From positions 2,418,001-2,482,000 of the forward strand of contig NC_010694.1 of NCBI RefSeq assembly GCF_000026185.1: 64,000 bases of DNA, written 5' to 3'. Every line of letters starts with the position of its first letter. Position 1 is the first letter of the stretch. Made by a program: the position numbers and the translations under genes. Source of the stretch: Erwinia tasmaniensis Et1/99 (GTDB lineage Bacteria; Pseudomonadota; Gammaproteobacteria; Enterobacterales; Enterobacteriaceae). This document shows, one piece after another, positions 1-11,710 of this stretch. The notes below the pieces were generated by a model, which was not told the DNA's origin, ran no database searches, and worked only from the letters and a program-made list of their open reading frames with translations.

Positions 1-128
1 CTTCGGTGGCTGATCTCCATTACGGAGGTTCCTAAACCACGCCAGTTGCAAAGTTCCTGCTCAGCACGACGAAGCACTTCTACCGGCAACATAGCCGGGC
101 CAGAGCTAAAATTGAAAATCTGACTCAT
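1..128 (-). CDS. serC: Phosphoserine aminotransferase SerC, N-terminal fragment
   Basis: The gene runs off the left edge of the window, so only the first 42 residues are visible. They begin [15 protein letters not shown] and continue through [15 protein letters not shown] to EISHR, which is the characteristic start of PLP-dependent phosphoserine aminotransferase. The enzyme transaminates 3-phosphohydroxypyruvate in serine synthesis and also acts in pyridoxal phosphate synthesis. The divergent neighbour is ycaO, as in E. coli except that ycaP is missing between them. The call rests on this N-terminus alone; the lysine that binds PLP lies outside the window. Confidence 0.9.
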   Translation of the reverse strand, partial: MSQIFNFSSGPAMLPVEVLRRAEQELCNWRGLGTSVMEISHR

Positions 129-436
129 TTCCCCTCACCACCTTCAGAACAATCGGTTTAATTCCTTTATCGGTTTTATCATTGCCACCCCATTGCTGCA
201 ATAATTTATCCGCTAAACATCCTGCAACTACGGGAAGCGCCGCAACAGCTTGTAGGGCAAATGTAACAGAGAACGATATTTTGTGAGGCACTATCCCGAT
301 CGCGGAATGACCCGCTTCACTTTTCACTGAAATATGGCACTCTTCCCGCCATGAAATTTCCGCTGCTACATAGCGGTTCCAGTGGAAAACCCGTATCATT
401 GCGCGCTTTCCGCACAATCAATCACGAGTGGACAAA
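129..436. other. Divergent intergenic region between serC and ycaO
   Basis: About 300 bases separate the divergent starts of serC and ycaO and should hold both promoters. E. coli carries ycaP here; no trace of a YcaP-like protein is visible. A minus-strand open frame crosses the region into the serC start, but it has no recognisable protein features and I treat it as chance. I could not assign a confident -35/-10 pair. Confidence 0.5.
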
Positions 437-2194
437 ATGACTCAAACTTATATCCCAGGCAAAGACGCCGCGCTGGAAGTTTCCATCGCACGCTTTCAGC
501 AAAAATTGCAGGATCTCGGCTTCAACATTGAAGAAGCATCGTGGCTGAACCCGGTTCCACACGTCTGGTCAGTCCATATTCGCGATCGAGACTGCCCGCT
601 ATGTTTCACTAACGGAAAGGGTGCCAGCAAAAAGGCGGCACTGGCCTCTGCGCTGGGTGAATATTTTGAACGTCTGTCCACCAACTATTTCTTTGCAGAT
701 TTTTGGCTAGGCCAGCAGATCGCCAACGGCGATTTCGTCCATTATCCTGACGAGAAGTGGTTCCCATTGCCGGATGATGATCGGTTGCCCGATGGCATTC
801 TCGATTCGCGTTTGCGTCAGTTCTATGATCCGGAAAATGAAGTTAGCGCCAGCGATCTGGTCGATCTGCAATCGGGTAATGCTGCACGCGGCATCTGTGC
901 GCTGCCCTTTACCCGCCAGTCGGATCGGCAAACCGTCTATATTCCGATGAATATTATCGGCAATCTGTATGTGTCAAATGGTATGTCGGCGGGAAATACC
1001 GCCAACGAAGCGCGTGTACAGGGCCTTTCAGAGGTGTTTGAACGCCATATTAAGAACCGTATTATCGCCGAATCCATCAGCCTGCCAACCATTCCACAAG
1101 AAGTCATTAACCGCTATCCCGGCGTAGTGGAAGCAATTGCCACGCTTGAAGCAGAAGGTTTCCCTATCTTCTCTTATGATGCTTCACTAGGCGGTAAGTA
1201 TCCGGTGATCTGCGTAGTGTTGTTCAACCCTGAAAACGGTACCTGTTTTGCCTCGTTCGGGGCGCATCCTGACTTTGGCGTGGCCCTGGAACGTACCGTC
1301 ACCGAACTGTTACAAGGGCGCGGCCTGAAAGATCTGGACGTCTTTACTCCGCCAACCTTCGATGACGAGGAAGTGGCCGAGCATGCCAACCTGGAGACGC
1401 ATTTCATCGACTCAAGCGGGCTGATTTCCTGGGATATGTTTAAGGACGATGCCGATTACGCCTTTGCGGACTGGAGCTTTAAAGGTTCGACTGAAGAAGA
1501 ATTTGCCACGCTGATGGCGATCTTTAAGTCGGAAGATCAGGAAGTTTATATCGCGGATTATGAGCATCTCGATGTTTACGCTTGCCGTATCATCGTTCCG
1601 GGCATGTCAGATATCTACCCGGCAGAAGATCTGCTGCTGGCCAATAACAGTATGGGCGCTTACCTGCGTGACACCCTTCTTAGCCTGCCGGAAAGCCGCT
1701 GGGAACAGGCAGACTATCTGTCGCTGCTAGAACAGCTGGATGAAGATGGCCACGACGACTTCACGCGTGTGCGCGAACTGCTTGGCCTGGCAACCGGTAA
1801 AGATAACGGTTGGTATACGCTGCGTATTGGAGAGCTCAAGTCCATGCTCGCCCTGGCGGGCGGAGATCTGCAACAGGCGCTAATTTGGACCGAATGGACT
1901 ATGGAGTTCAACCAGTCAATTTTCAGTGCAGAACGAGCAAACTACTACCGCTGTCTGCAGACACTACTGCTGCTAAGCCAGGAAGAAGAACGCGACCCGC
2001 AGCAGTACTATGGTGCCTTCGTACGTATGTATGGTCAGAGCGCGGTAGATGCGGCATCGGCCGCTATTTCGGGTGAAGCACCGTTCTATGGTTTACAGAA
2101 CGTAGACAGCGATCTGAAAGCATTCCCGGCGCATCAGTCTCTGCTGGCTGCCTATGAAAAACTGCAGGTCGCTAAGCGCCGTCACTGGAAATAA
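437..2194 (+). CDS. ycaO: YcaO, ATP-dependent cyclodehydratase-family protein linked to ribosomal protein S12 methylthiolation
   Basis: The product is 585 residues and nearly collinear with E. coli YcaO. That protein has the ATP-binding YcaO fold and enhances RimO-dependent beta-methylthiolation of ribosomal protein S12. Acidic ATP/Mg-binding stretches of the family are visible (ALGEYFERLS near residue 70; LSEVFERHIK near 200), and a helical TPR-like C-terminal part follows. I chose the ATG giving MTQTYIPGK because it matches the E. coli start; an in-frame GTG lies three codons upstream. No azole-peptide precursor or dehydrogenase gene is nearby, so this is the housekeeping YcaO and not part of a RiPP cluster. 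Confidence 0.95.
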   Translation: MTQTYIPGKDAALEVSIARFQQKLQDLGFNIEEASWLNPVPHVWSVHIRDRDCPLCFTNGKGASKKAALASALGEYFERLSTNYFFADFWLGQQIANGDFVHYPDEKWFPLPDDDRLPDGILDSRLRQFYDPENEVSASDLVDLQSGNAARGICALPFTRQSDRQTVYIPMNIIGNLYVSNGMSAGNTANEARVQGLSEVFERHIKNRIIAESISLPTIPQEVINRYPGVVEAIATLEAEGFPIFSYDASLGGKYPVICVVLFNPENGTCFASFGAHPDFGVALERTVTELLQGRGLKDLDVFTPPTFDDEEVAEHANLETHFIDSSGLISWDMFKDDADYAFADWSFKGSTEEEFATLMAIFKSEDQEVYIADYEHLDVYACRIIVPGMSDIYPAEDLLLANNSMGAYLRDTLLSLPESRWEQADYLSLLEQLDEDGHDDFTRVRELLGLATGKDNGWYTLRIGELKSMLALAGGDLQQALIWTEWTMEFNQSIFSAERANYYRCLQTLLLLSQEEERDPQQYYGAFVRMYGQSAVDAASAAISGEAPFYGLQNVDSDLKAFPAHQSLLAAYEKLQVAKRRHWK

Positions 2195-2276
2195 CATCTC
2201 CAGAGTATCACCGCCTCTAAACAAGGCAGTATGTCTTTCGGGGCCTTGATACGGCTCTGATGCCATGCTCAGTAAA

Positions 2277-2304
2277 GGTAACCGTGCAGACGGTTACCTT
2301 TTTT
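2277..2304 (+). terminator. Rho-independent terminator of ycaO
   Basis: A perfect 8-bp stem (GGTAACCG and CGGTTACC) with a six-base loop is followed directly by six T residues. It lies about 80 bases after the ycaO stop codon. Confidence 0.85.
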
Positions 2305-2511
2305 ATAACCAGTATTTTTTATACCCATGAAAATTCGGTTTAGTGCAGGCGACATACCGTTGAATTCAACCATTTTAGAGTTTTTGATACAGGTAAAACC
2401 CTTTTTTTGTGACTCCCCTGAGGATGTTTTTATAAAAAATAATATTTTTCGTAAAATATTAACTTATATTTAACACTCCCATCCTGCTCACCCGGCCTAT
2501 ACCAGACCAGT

Positions 2512-2560
2512 ATGATCCACATCAAATCCTGAGATTTTCACCTTTGCTAGACTTCCCTTG
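2512..2560 (+). promoter_or_regulatory. FNR-type anaerobic promoter of focA-pflB
   Basis: ATGATCCACATCAA at 2512-2525 is the inverted form of the FNR consensus TTGAT-N4-ATCAA with one mismatch. Downstream, TGCTAGACT at 2545-2553 is an extended -10 element. That predicts a start near 2560, which puts the FNR box centre at -41.5, the standard class II activation position. FNR control of focA-pfl is established in E. coli; the site and its spacing are read here directly. Confidence 0.75.
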
Positions 2561-2586
2561 CTGACGAATTCTGGGAGGATCTTAGT

Positions 2587-3444
2587 GTGAATGCTGGCAG
2601 CCCCTTTGATCTAATCGTACCTTCTGAAGTGGCAAAAGTTGCTGAAGAAGCTGGCGTTTATAAGGCAACGAAACACCCCTTTACGACCTTCTTCCTGGCA
2701 ATTACAGCCGGAGTGTTTATTTCCATTGCTTTTACCTTCTATATCACCGCCACCACCGGCAGCGACGGTATTCCATGGGGCCTGGCAAAACTGACTGGCG
2801 GCGTTTGCTTTTCTCTCGGCCTGATGCTGGTAGTGGTCTGCGGGGCTGACCTGTTTACCTCCACGGTGCTAACGGTAGTGGCAAAGGCCAGCGGACGCAT
2901 CAGCTGGATCCAGCTGGCATGCAACTGGGCCCTGGTTTATATCGGTAATTTTATCGGTGCCATTTTCTTTGTCGCTTTGGTCTGGTTTGCCGCACAGCAT
3001 ATGGCCGCCAACGGGGCATGGGGGCTGAATGTTTTACAGACTGCCGAACACAAAATGCATCACTCCTTCTTGCAGGCAGTGTGTCTCGGCATTCTTGCCA
3101 ATCTGATGGTGTGCATGGCGGTATGGATGAGTTATTCCGGCCGCAGCCTGCTGGATAAGATGTTCGCCATGATATTGCCAGTGGCTATGTTTGTTGCCAG
3201 CGGTTTTGAACACAGCATCGCCAATATGTTTCTGATCCCGATGGCCATCATCATTAAAAATTTCTCGGCACCCGATTTCTGGACCGCCACGGGCGCAACC
3301 GCCGGGCAGTTCTCACACCTCACCATTAGCCAGTTTATCAACGACAACCTGATCCCGGTGACGCTCGGCAATATCATCGGCGGTGGTTTGCTGGTTGGAC
3401 TGACTTACTGGGTCATTTATTTGCGAGATGGCGATCGCCGCTAA
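2587..3444 (+). CDS. focA: Formate channel FocA
   Basis: The product is 285 residues, the same length as E. coli FocA, a pentameric inner-membrane channel that passes formate during fermentation. Six hydrophobic helices are visible, with the family's conserved stretches [25 protein letters not shown] and [12 protein letters not shown]. The last carries the gating histidine, about residue 209. It starts at GTG, preceded by a strong GGGAGGAT ribosome-binding site; E. coli focA also uses GTG. pflB follows 85 bp downstream, so the formate producer and exporter are co-expressed under the FNR promoter just upstream. Confidence 0.97.
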   Translation: MNAGSPFDLIVPSEVAKVAEEAGVYKATKHPFTTFFLAITAGVFISIAFTFYITATTGSDGIPWGLAKLTGGVCFSLGLMLVVVCGADLFTSTVLTVVAKASGRISWIQLACNWALVYIGNFIGAIFFVALVWFAAQHMAANGAWGLNVLQTAEHKMHHSFLQAVCLGILANLMVCMAVWMSYSGRSLLDKMFAMILPVAMFVASGFEHSIANMFLIPMAIIIKNFSAPDFWTATGATAGQFSHLTISQFINDNLIPVTLGNIIGGGLLVGLTYWVIYLRDGDRR

Positions 3445-3529
3445 TTCTCTTCACTGGATTTTGTCATCGCCTGATACGGCTGTACGGCGAGAAGACACAA
3501 CGGATTTTACTTTAAAGGGTAGGTTTCTA

Positions 3530-5812
3530 ATGACAGATCTCAATCAAAAGATGGCAGCAGCCTGGGAAGACTTCACACCGGGCGAGTGGCAGAACAGTGT
3601 CAATGTGCGTGACTTTATCCAAACGAATTATACCCCTTATGACGGTGACGAAGCGTTTCTCACCGGGGCAAGCGAAGCTACCACCAGCCTGTGGGATAAG
3701 GTGATGGAAGGTATCAAGCTGGAAAACCGCACCCACGCGCCGGTTGATTTCGATACCGATCTGGCTTCGACAATAACTTCGCACGAGGCGGGTTATATTA
3801 ACCGCGAGTTGGAAAAAATCGTTGGCCTGCAAACCGATGCTCCGCTAAAGCGTGCTCTGATCCCCTTTGGCGGGATCAAAATGGTGGAAGGTTCATGTAA
3901 GGTATATGGCCGGGAACTGGACCCGTCGCTGAAAAAAGTCTTTTCTGAATACCGTAAGACTCATAACCAGGGCGTGTTCGATGTCTATACGCCGGATATC
4001 CTACGCTGCCGTAAATCCGGCGTGCTGACCGGCCTGCCGGACGCCTATGGCCGCGGCCGTATTATTGGCGACTACCGCCGCGTTGCGCTTTACGGCATCG
4101 ATATGCTGATGAAAGACAAGTTCGCTCAGTTCACCTCGCTCCAGAACGATCTGGAAAACGGCATAGATCTGGAAGCTACCATTCGCCTGCGCGAAGAGAT
4201 TGCAGACCAGCATCTTGCCCTGCGACAGATGAAGGAGATGGCGGCAAAATATGGCTGTGATATCTCCGGCCCGGCGACCACTGCACAGCAAGCGGTGCAG
4301 TGGACCTACTTCGGCTACCTGGCGGCGGTAAAATCACAGAACGGTGCGGCGATGTCGTTTGGCCGCGTATCCACTTTCCTTGATATTTATTTCGAACGCG
4401 ATCTCAAAGCAGGCACGATCGATGAACGAGAAGCCCAAGAGCTGATCGACCATCTGGTGATGAAACTGCGGATGGTGCGTTTCCTGCGCACCCCGGAATA
4501 TGATGAACTGTTCTCTGGAGACCCCATCTGGGCAACCGAATCACTGGCCGGTATGGGGGTTGATGGTCGTACTCTGGTAACCAAAAGCACCTTCCGTTTT
4601 CTGAATACGCTCTACACCATGGGGCCTTCGCCGGAACCCAACATGACCATACTGTGGTCGGAAAAACTGCCGCAGAAATTTAAACAGTACGCGGCAAAAG
4701 TCTCTATCGATACTTCTTCTCTGCAATACGAGAATGATGACCTGATGCGCCCGGACTTCAACAGCGATGACTATGCCATCGCCTGCTGCGTAAGCCCGAT
4801 GATTATCGGTAAGCAGATGCAGTTCTTCGGCGCGCGCGCCAACCTGGCAAAAACCATGCTGTACGCCATCAACGGTGGCGTGGACGAGAAGCTCAAAATG
4901 CAGGTCGGGCCGAAAGAAGCTCCGATGATGGATGACGTGCTGGACTATGACAAAGTGATGGAGCGCATGGATCACTTTATGGACTGGCTGGCAAAACAGT
5001 ATGTTACCGCGCTGAATATTATCCATTACATGCATGACAAGTACAGCTACGAAGCTGCACTTATGGCGCTGCACGATCGCGATGTCTATCGCACTATGGC
5101 CTGCGGGATTGCAGGACTGTCGGTCGCGGCCGACTCACTGTCTGCGATCAAATATGCCAGGGTTTCCACTATTCGTGATGAAGACGGTTTAGCGGTTGAT
5201 TTCAACATCGAAGGTGAGTACCCACAGTTCGGTAACAATGATGCCCGCGTGGATGACATTGCCTGCGATCTCGTTGAACGTTTTATGAAGAAAATTCAAA
5301 AACTGCAGACTTACCGTAACGCCGTTCCGACACAATCCGTCCTGACCATTACTTCTAACGTGGTCTATGGTAAGAAAACCGGTAATACGCCTGACGGCCG
5401 ACGTGCCGGAGCGCCTTTCGGACCTGGGGCAAACCCGATGCACGGCCGCGACCAGAAAGGTGCCGTTGCCTCCCTGACCTCGGTGGCAAAACTGCCGTTT
5501 GCCTATGCGAAGGACGGGATCTCTTACACCTTCTCTATTGTGCCAAACGCTCTGGGGAAAAATGACGATGTGCGCAAGGCCAATCTTGCCGGTTTAATGG
5601 ACGGTTACTTCCACCATGAAGCCAGTATTGAGGGGGGCCAGCATCTCAATGTCAACGTGATGAACCGCGATATGCTGCTGGAAGCGATGGAAAACCCGGA
5701 AAAATACCCGCAGCTGACGATCCGTGTCTCTGGCTACGCCGTGCGCTTCAACTCCCTGACCAAAGAGCAACAGCAGGATGTGATCACTCGCACCTTTACG
5801 CAATCCCTGTAG
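3530..5812 (+). CDS. pflB: Formate acetyltransferase 1 (pyruvate formate-lyase) PflB
   Basis: This 760-residue glycyl-radical enzyme cleaves pyruvate with CoA to acetyl-CoA and formate under anaerobiosis. The catalytic cysteine pair is in IACCVSPM (about 418-419), and the radical glycine is in RVSGYAVRF, 25 residues before the C-terminus. That is exactly where E. coli carries Gly734 (numbered without Met). The open frame extends about 34 codons further upstream and overlaps focA, but the ATG at MTDLNQKM matches the family start and length. It sits between its channel partner FocA and its activase PflA. Oxygen sensitivity implies expression only when oxygen is low. Confidence 0.98.
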   Translation: MTDLNQKMAAAWEDFTPGEWQNSVNVRDFIQTNYTPYDGDEAFLTGASEATTSLWDKVMEGIKLENRTHAPVDFDTDLASTITSHEAGYINRELEKIVGLQTDAPLKRALIPFGGIKMVEGSCKVYGRELDPSLKKVFSEYRKTHNQGVFDVYTPDILRCRKSGVLTGLPDAYGRGRIIGDYRRVALYGIDMLMKDKFAQFTSLQNDLENGIDLEATIRLREEIADQHLALRQMKEMAAKYGCDISGPATTAQQAVQWTYFGYLAAVKSQNGAAMSFGRVSTFLDIYFERDLKAGTIDEREAQELIDHLVMKLRMVRFLRTPEYDELFSGDPIWATESLAGMGVDGRTLVTKSTFRFLNTLYTMGPSPEPNMTILWSEKLPQKFKQYAAKVSIDTSSLQYENDDLMRPDFNSDDYAIACCVSPMIIGKQMQFFGARANLAKTMLYAINGGVDEKLKMQVGPKEAPMMDDVLDYDKVMERMDHFMDWLAKQYVTALNIIHYMHDKYSYEAALMALHDRDVYRTMACGIAGLSVAADSLSAIKYARVSTIRDEDGLAVDFNIEGEYPQFGNNDARVDDIACDLVERFMKKIQKLQTYRNAVPTQSVLTITSNVVYGKKTGNTPDGRRAGAPFGPGANPMHGRDQKGAVASLTSVAKLPFAYAKDGISYTFSIVPNALGKNDDVRKANLAGLMDGYFHHEASIEGGQHLNVNVMNRDMLLEAMENPEKYPQLTIRVSGYAVRFNSLTKEQQQDVITRTFTQSL

Positions 5813-5818
5813 GCGATT

Positions 5819-5840
5819 AGGGCTCCCATCGGGGAGCCCT
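5819..5840 (+). terminator. Hairpin between pflB and pflA
   Basis: A 9-bp stem (AGGGCTCCC and GGGAGCCCT) with a four-base loop lies six bases after the pflB stop. There is no T-run, so it more likely protects the pflB message or reduces read-through to pflA than acts as a full intrinsic terminator. That would fit the need for far less activase than lyase. Confidence 0.55.
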
Positions 5841-5939
5841 ATTGTACCAGCAGGTCGTTTTTCCGGTGGCCTGAATCAGACTACCGGCAAAACAGACTTA
5901 ACGCGGCTAAAGAGCGTGTCACCTGGAGATACCATCGCC

Positions 5940-6680
5940 ATGTCAGTAACCGGACGCATTCACTCAATTGAATCCTGTGGCACCGTTGACGGCCCCGGCA
6001 TTCGCTTTATTACCTTTTTTCAGGGATGCCTGATGCGCTGCCTGTACTGCCACAACCGCGATACCTGGGATACGCATGGCGGTAAGGAAGTGAGCGTAGC
6101 GGAATTAATGGATGACGTACTGTCCTATCGTCACTATATCAATGCCTCCGGCGGCGGCGTGACCGCCTCAGGCGGTGAAGCCATTCTACAGGCTGAGTTT
6201 GTTCGCGACTGGTTTCGCGCCTGCCGTGCTAAAGGCATCCATACCTGTCTTGATACTAACGGTTTCGTGCGCCGTTATGATGCAGTTATCGACGAACTAT
6301 TGGATGTGACCGATCTGGTAATGCTGGATCTCAAGCAGGTCAATGACGAAAGACACCAAACGCTGGTGGGCGTTTCAAACCGCCGGACGCTCGATTTTGC
6401 CCGCTATCTCACACGGCGCAACATCCGTACCTGGATACGCTATGTGGTGGTTCCGGGTTATAGCGACGATGATGCGTCGGCCCACCAGCTCGGGGAATTT
6501 ACCCGCGATATGACCAATGTAGAGAAGATTGAACTACTGCCTTATCATGAGCTCGGCAAGCATAAATGGCTGGCAATGGGAGAAGCATACGGCTTGGAAG
6601 GTGTACGCCCGCCCAAAGCCGAAACGCTTGAGCGGGTAAAGCATATTCTGGAAAGCTATGGGCACAGCGTGATGTATTAA
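5940..6680 (+). CDS. pflA: Pyruvate formate-lyase 1-activating enzyme PflA
   Basis: The product is a 246-residue radical SAM enzyme that abstracts hydrogen from the PflB glycine to form the catalytic radical. The 4Fe-4S motif CxxxCxxC is present as CLMRCLYC, about residues 29-36, followed by the SAM-binding GGE region ([11 protein letters not shown]). The start at [14 protein letters not shown] matches the E. coli protein; the eight upstream in-frame codons have no such match. It lies directly behind pflB, as in other Enterobacterales, and shares its anaerobic role. Confidence 0.97.
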   Translation: MSVTGRIHSIESCGTVDGPGIRFITFFQGCLMRCLYCHNRDTWDTHGGKEVSVAELMDDVLSYRHYINASGGGVTASGGEAILQAEFVRDWFRACRAKGIHTCLDTNGFVRRYDAVIDELLDVTDLVMLDLKQVNDERHQTLVGVSNRRTLDFARYLTRRNIRTWIRYVVVPGYSDDDASAHQLGEFTRDMTNVEKIELLPYHELGKHKWLAMGEAYGLEGVRPPKAETLERVKHILESYGHSVMY

Positions 6681-6711
6681 CCGTGCCGCTTCGCGCTGGC
6701 GGCCTGTTAAC

Positions 6712-7863
6712 CTACGCGTGCGCGATAGGCGTGGCCTGGCGATCGGCCTTTCGTAGCAGCATGACCAGGTAGACCAACGCCACTCCGCCAATCATGACAA
6801 ACAGCAGGCTGTCGGAGTATCGCTGCATTAATAAGGAGGTCATTGCCGGACCTACCAGACTGCCCAAAGTGTAGCTTAGCAACAGCGCCTGGTTCATCGC
6901 CACCAGCTCGTGGTTTGACACGGTTTCGCAAGCCCAGGACATAGCAACCGGATATAGGGTAAATCCGGCACAGCCGAGGATAAAGAGCGAAGGAGCCATC
7001 GCGGCATTGCTTAACATGGCCAGAGCACCCATGATGATCACAAATACCTGTACACGCAGCACCAGCAGACGACCATAACGATCCGCCAACCGGCCAACCG
7101 GCCACTGGCCAATAATTCCAGCACTCACCAGTAGAGCCATCCAGTAACCGACTTCGGCATCGGTCATACCCTGATGCGAAAGGTAAAGCGGCATAAGGCC
7201 GTACAATGAGCCGAGCACGATCCCGGAGATTATGCAGCCGTTAATTCCCAGGCGGGCGCTACGGCGGCGCAGCATTGACCACATCCGCCCTGCCGGGACC
7301 TCTTCTTCGCCCTGATTAGCCGTTACGCGGCAGAATACCAGCGGGAGCATTGCCGCCAACACGACCCCGGTTACCCACGGCAGAACCTGCATAACTTCCG
7401 TAGAGACCTTGCTCACTAACAGCTGCCCCACGACGGTGCCGAGGTAATAGACGATCATGTAAGCTGCCAGCATGCGGCCACGGTTACGTACCGTTCCATT
7501 GCACATTAGTGCACTTTCGACCACGACCCAAATCAGCGCACAACCAATCCCGGCAATAAAACGCCACAGCGCCCATAATTCAAAGCTGGTTCCTAATCCC
7601 AACGCGACGATCGCCACTGCAAATATCAATGATGCAAGATAATAGCTGCGGTTAAAACCGTATCGTTTAATCACCCAGCCTGCGGCTAACGTACCCAGCA
7701 GGTTTCCAGCGTAGTAAGAGGAGCTGACGATGCCCACCTGCCAGGTCGGCAGGGCGTCATGCGTCATCCACAAAGGAACTAAAGTATTAAGCACGGCAAT
7801 TGAAACCGTAAGCAGCAACAGGCCGCAAAGCAACACCAGCACAGGGCGAGACCAGGTAGACAT
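6712..7863 (-). CDS. ycaD: Putative MFS transporter YcaD
   Basis: The 383-residue membrane protein has about twelve hydrophobic segments and major-facilitator loop motifs such as [11 protein letters not shown] (after helix 2) and [11 protein letters not shown] (helix 8-9 loop). It aligns end to end with E. coli YcaD (382 residues), whose substrate is unknown. It is convergent with pflA and separated from it by 31 bases. In E. coli the dmsABC operon lies between this region and serS; here only about 300 bases do. Function beyond a proton-driven transporter fold cannot be inferred. Confidence 0.9.
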   Translation of the reverse strand: MSTWSRPVLVLLCGLLLLTVSIAVLNTLVPLWMTHDALPTWQVGIVSSSYYAGNLLGTLAAGWVIKRYGFNRSYYLASLIFAVAIVALGLGTSFELWALWRFIAGIGCALIWVVVESALMCNGTVRNRGRMLAAYMIVYYLGTVVGQLLVSKVSTEVMQVLPWVTGVVLAAMLPLVFCRVTANQGEEEVPAGRMWSMLRRRSARLGINGCIISGIVLGSLYGLMPLYLSHQGMTDAEVGYWMALLVSAGIIGQWPVGRLADRYGRLLVLRVQVFVIIMGALAMLSNAAMAPSLFILGCAGFTLYPVAMSWACETVSNHELVAMNQALLLSYTLGSLVGPAMTSLLMQRYSDSLLFVMIGGVALVYLVMLLRKADRQATPIAHA

Positions 7864-8104
7864 AGTAGTGAATAACCGAAACGGGGGGGATATTTTGCGC
7901 GCATCATGCCATTGCTCTGACGATTGGAAAAGCGTAATAGACGGGCAATAGCACGATTTGCACTTGGCCGATTTAAGACGTTAATCCTCGCAGATCGAGA
8001 AACGTCCTTATTTTCACAGAAAACTCGTTTAACCTGTTGAATTAAATGAAACAAGAAAGAATGAAGTTGAAATCATCCATCATTTATTTTGCTTAACCGC
8101 AGCC

Positions 8105-8129
8105 AAAAAAAACCCGCCGGCGGCGGGTT
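8105..8129 (-). terminator. Rho-independent terminator of serS
   Basis: Read on the minus strand, an 8-bp stem (AACCCGCC and GGCGGGTT) with a three-base loop is followed by a run of eight T residues. It lies about 33 bases beyond the serS stop codon. Confidence 0.88.
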
Positions 8130-8162
8130 CCTTACTCAACCTCCTGCCAGTCAGGCAGGGAT

Positions 8163-9521
<1,359 letters not shown>

Positions 9522-9550
9522 TCATTACTAACCTTACCGCAACGCCATCA

Positions 9551-10894
9551 TCAGCGGTAGCGTTTTGTCGGGCTATTTTGATCCTGTTCGGCCAGCCAGG
9601 CAAGCTTTTCACCAATCTTCCCCTCCAGACCGCGCGATGTCGGCAGATAATATCGCGTATGCGCCAGCTCCGACGGAAAATAACTCTCGCCGGCGGCATA
9701 AGCGTTAACTTCATCATGGGCATAGCGATATTCAGCGCCCAGCCCCATTTCCTTCATCAGTTTGGTTGGCGCGTTGCGTAAATGTTCAGGCACATCATAA
9801 TCGGGATTGTCACGCGCATCGCGCAAGGCGGCCTTAAAAGCGTTATATACCGCGTTGCTTTTCGGTGCACAGGCAAGGTAGACGATTGCCTGGGCAATCG
9901 CCCGCTCCCCTTCTGCCGGCCCAACGCGGGTGAAACAGTCCCAGGCAGAGATAGCCACCTGCATACCACGCGGGTCGGCATTACCAACATCTTCAGAGGC
10001 GATCGCCAGCAGACGACGCGCAACGTATAGCGGGTCGCCACCCGCGGTGATAATTCGTGCATACCAGTACAGAGCGGCGTCCGGTGCCGATCCGCGCACC
10101 GACTTATGCAAGGCCGAGATCAGGTCGTAGAAGCGGTCGCCTTTGTTGTCGAAGCGGGCGCTGCGCTCCCCGGAGACTTCATTGAGCAGGGTCGAAGTCA
10201 GTTCACGCTTGCCTTTGCCGTTAACCTCGGCCATATCGGCCATCATTTCCAGCGTATTCAGCGCACGCCGCGCATCGCCGTTAACCAGTTGCGCAATCAT
10301 ATCGCGGGTGTTGTCCGGCAATACGATGTTGTCTTTGCCATAGCCCCGCTCACTGTCCTGCATGGCCTGGTCGAGTACCGCCGAGATATCCTTATCGGTG
10401 AGCGATTTTAATAAATAGACGCGGGCGCGAGACAGCAGTGCAGAATTCAGCTCAAACGAGGGGTTTTCCGTCGTGGCACCAATAAAAGTGATGGTGCCAT
10501 CCTCGATATGCGGCAGAAAAGCATCCTGCTGGCTTTTATTGAAGCGGTGAACTTCATCGACGAACAGGATGGTACGGCGTCCGGCGTGGCGATTCTGTCG
10601 CGCACGCTCAATCGCTTCGCGAATGTCTTTTATCCCAGAGGTGACGGCCGAAATACGTTCAACATCCGCCTGACCGTAGTGGCCAATGATCTCTGCCAGG
10701 GTGGTTTTTCCCGTTCCCGGCGGCCCCCATAAAATCATCGAATGAAGGTGACCGGCTTCAATGGCACGCGGTAATGGTTTCCCGGCGGCCAGAAGATGCT
10801 GCTGACCGATATATTCAGCCAGCGTGCGTGGCCGCATGCGTGCGGCCAGAGGTTGAAACTCATTGTGGGCAAAGTCGAGGGACAGGTTACTCAC
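9551..10894 (-). CDS. rarA: Replication-associated recombination protein RarA (MgsA), AAA+ ATPase
   Basis: The 447-residue AAA+ protein is the same length as E. coli RarA, which acts at stalled replication forks and in recombination. Walker A is GPPGTGKTT (about residues 57-65), Walker B is [10 protein letters not shown], and sensor 1 is in GATTENPSF. The C-terminal oligomerisation domain runs through [23 protein letters not shown] to the end. It uses a GTG start, as in E. coli, only 7 bases after the lolA stop, so the two are almost certainly co-transcribed and perhaps translationally coupled. Confidence 0.97.
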   Translation of the reverse strand: MSNLSLDFAHNEFQPLAARMRPRTLAEYIGQQHLLAAGKPLPRAIEAGHLHSMILWGPPGTGKTTLAEIIGHYGQADVERISAVTSGIKDIREAIERARQNRHAGRRTILFVDEVHRFNKSQQDAFLPHIEDGTITFIGATTENPSFELNSALLSRARVYLLKSLTDKDISAVLDQAMQDSERGYGKDNIVLPDNTRDMIAQLVNGDARRALNTLEMMADMAEVNGKGKRELTSTLLNEVSGERSARFDNKGDRFYDLISALHKSVRGSAPDAALYWYARIITAGGDPLYVARRLLAIASEDVGNADPRGMQVAISAWDCFTRVGPAEGERAIAQAIVYLACAPKSNAVYNAFKAALRDARDNPDYDVPEHLRNAPTKLMKEMGLGAEYRYAHDEVNAYAAGESYFPSELAHTRYYLPTSRGLEGKIGEKLAWLAEQDQNSPTKRYR

Positions 10895-10901
10895 GGAAAC
10901 C

Positions 10902-11513
10902 TCACTGTCGCTGATCGTCCACGGTCACGCCTTTTGGCGGTCTGAACTTAAATTTGTCGGCGCTTATCGGCCCGCTCTGCTGGCTTTTCAGGGCATAGTT
11001 ACTGCGTTGCCCATCCTGCTCAACCGCGCTGAACTGGTTAATGGTTCCATTTTGCGCCACGTTGATGGTGAACTGTTTCAGATTGCCGTCTGCTGATTTC
11101 GGCGTCAGCGAGAAATCGTCACCTTTTTGTGCCACATGATACTGTTTCCAGTCGCTGGCCTGGTTACGCGCTATCAGCATAAACGGGGTGTTACTGGTGG
11201 CGTCTTTAAGCAGGCTGGCGCTGGCCTGCTCAACGAACGGATTATAGAACCACAGGGTTTTTCCATCGGAGATCAGGATACTTTCATCGGGCGTTATCAT
11301 ATGCCAGTTGAACAGATTCGGGCGCTGCACCCACATCTCACCTTCGCCGTCCTGCACCGATGTTCCGCTGCCATCCGTCACTTTCTGGCTAAAGGTAGCG
11401 TGGAAGCTCTTCACCTTATCCAGGCGCTGTTGCAGATCGCCTGCGGCATCCGCCCATGCACCAGCAGCAGAAAATGTCGCCAGCAGACAGCAGGAAATGA
11501 TTAATTTTTTCAT
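10902..11513 (-). CDS. lolA: Outer-membrane lipoprotein carrier LolA
   Basis: The product is a 203-residue periplasmic chaperone that carries lipoproteins from LolCDE to LolB. A Sec signal peptide is clear: the MKK start, a hydrophobic stretch, then a cleavage site around GAWA-DAAG. The mature part keeps the LolA fold signature ([26 protein letters not shown], in two pieces). ftsK lies upstream and rarA 7 bp downstream, as in E. coli. Confidence 0.97.
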   Translation of the reverse strand: MKKLIISCCLLATFSAAGAWADAAGDLQQRLDKVKSFHATFSQKVTDGSGTSVQDGEGEMWVQRPNLFNWHMITPDESILISDGKTLWFYNPFVEQASASLLKDATSNTPFMLIARNQASDWKQYHVAQKGDDFSLTPKSADGNLKQFTINVAQNGTINQFSAVEQDGQRSNYALKSQQSGPISADKFKFRPPKGVTVDDQRQ

Positions 11514-11653
11514 TACGGCATCCTTATTGAAGGTCTTGTATCCCCTTTCGGGTTAAGCATGACATGAATAACTTTAGCCAGGGAGTCGCTGTAACAACAG
11601 GAGAAAAAACTGATCCCTGCGCCAGTACGCTAAGATATGGTGGCAAAAGGGAA

Positions 11654-11684
11654 AAATTCAACGGGCAAGGCAAGCCTTACCCGT
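11654..11684 (-). terminator. Rho-independent terminator of ftsK
   Basis: On the minus strand, ACGGGTAAGGC and GCCTTGCCCGT form an 11-base stem with one mismatch and a two-base loop. A T-rich tail (TTGAATTTTT) follows. It lies between the ftsK stop and the lolA start, so lolA probably has its own promoter. Confidence 0.7.
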
Positions 11685-11710
11685 TGGTCGCCAGAGGTCA
11701 TCAAGGGGCG

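Larger units (their letters stand above)
2195..2586. other. Intergenic region between ycaO and focA
   Basis: This stretch of nearly 400 bases holds the ycaO terminator at its left end and the FNR-type focA promoter at its right end. The middle is strongly AT-rich (around 2430-2475). That would fit the bent or protein-bound DNA expected upstream of pfl promoters, but I see no defined site there. Confidence 0.6.

Noticed and set aside
106..417. 103-codon open frame on the minus strand before serC
   Set aside because: It runs into the serC start in another frame, has no recognisable motif or ribosome-binding site, and its composition is mixed. It is probably the serC leader region read by chance.
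428..2194. YcaO as part of an azole-peptide (RiPP) cluster
   Set aside because: The protein matches the housekeeping YcaO over its full length, and no precursor peptide, dehydrogenase or exporter gene is next to it.
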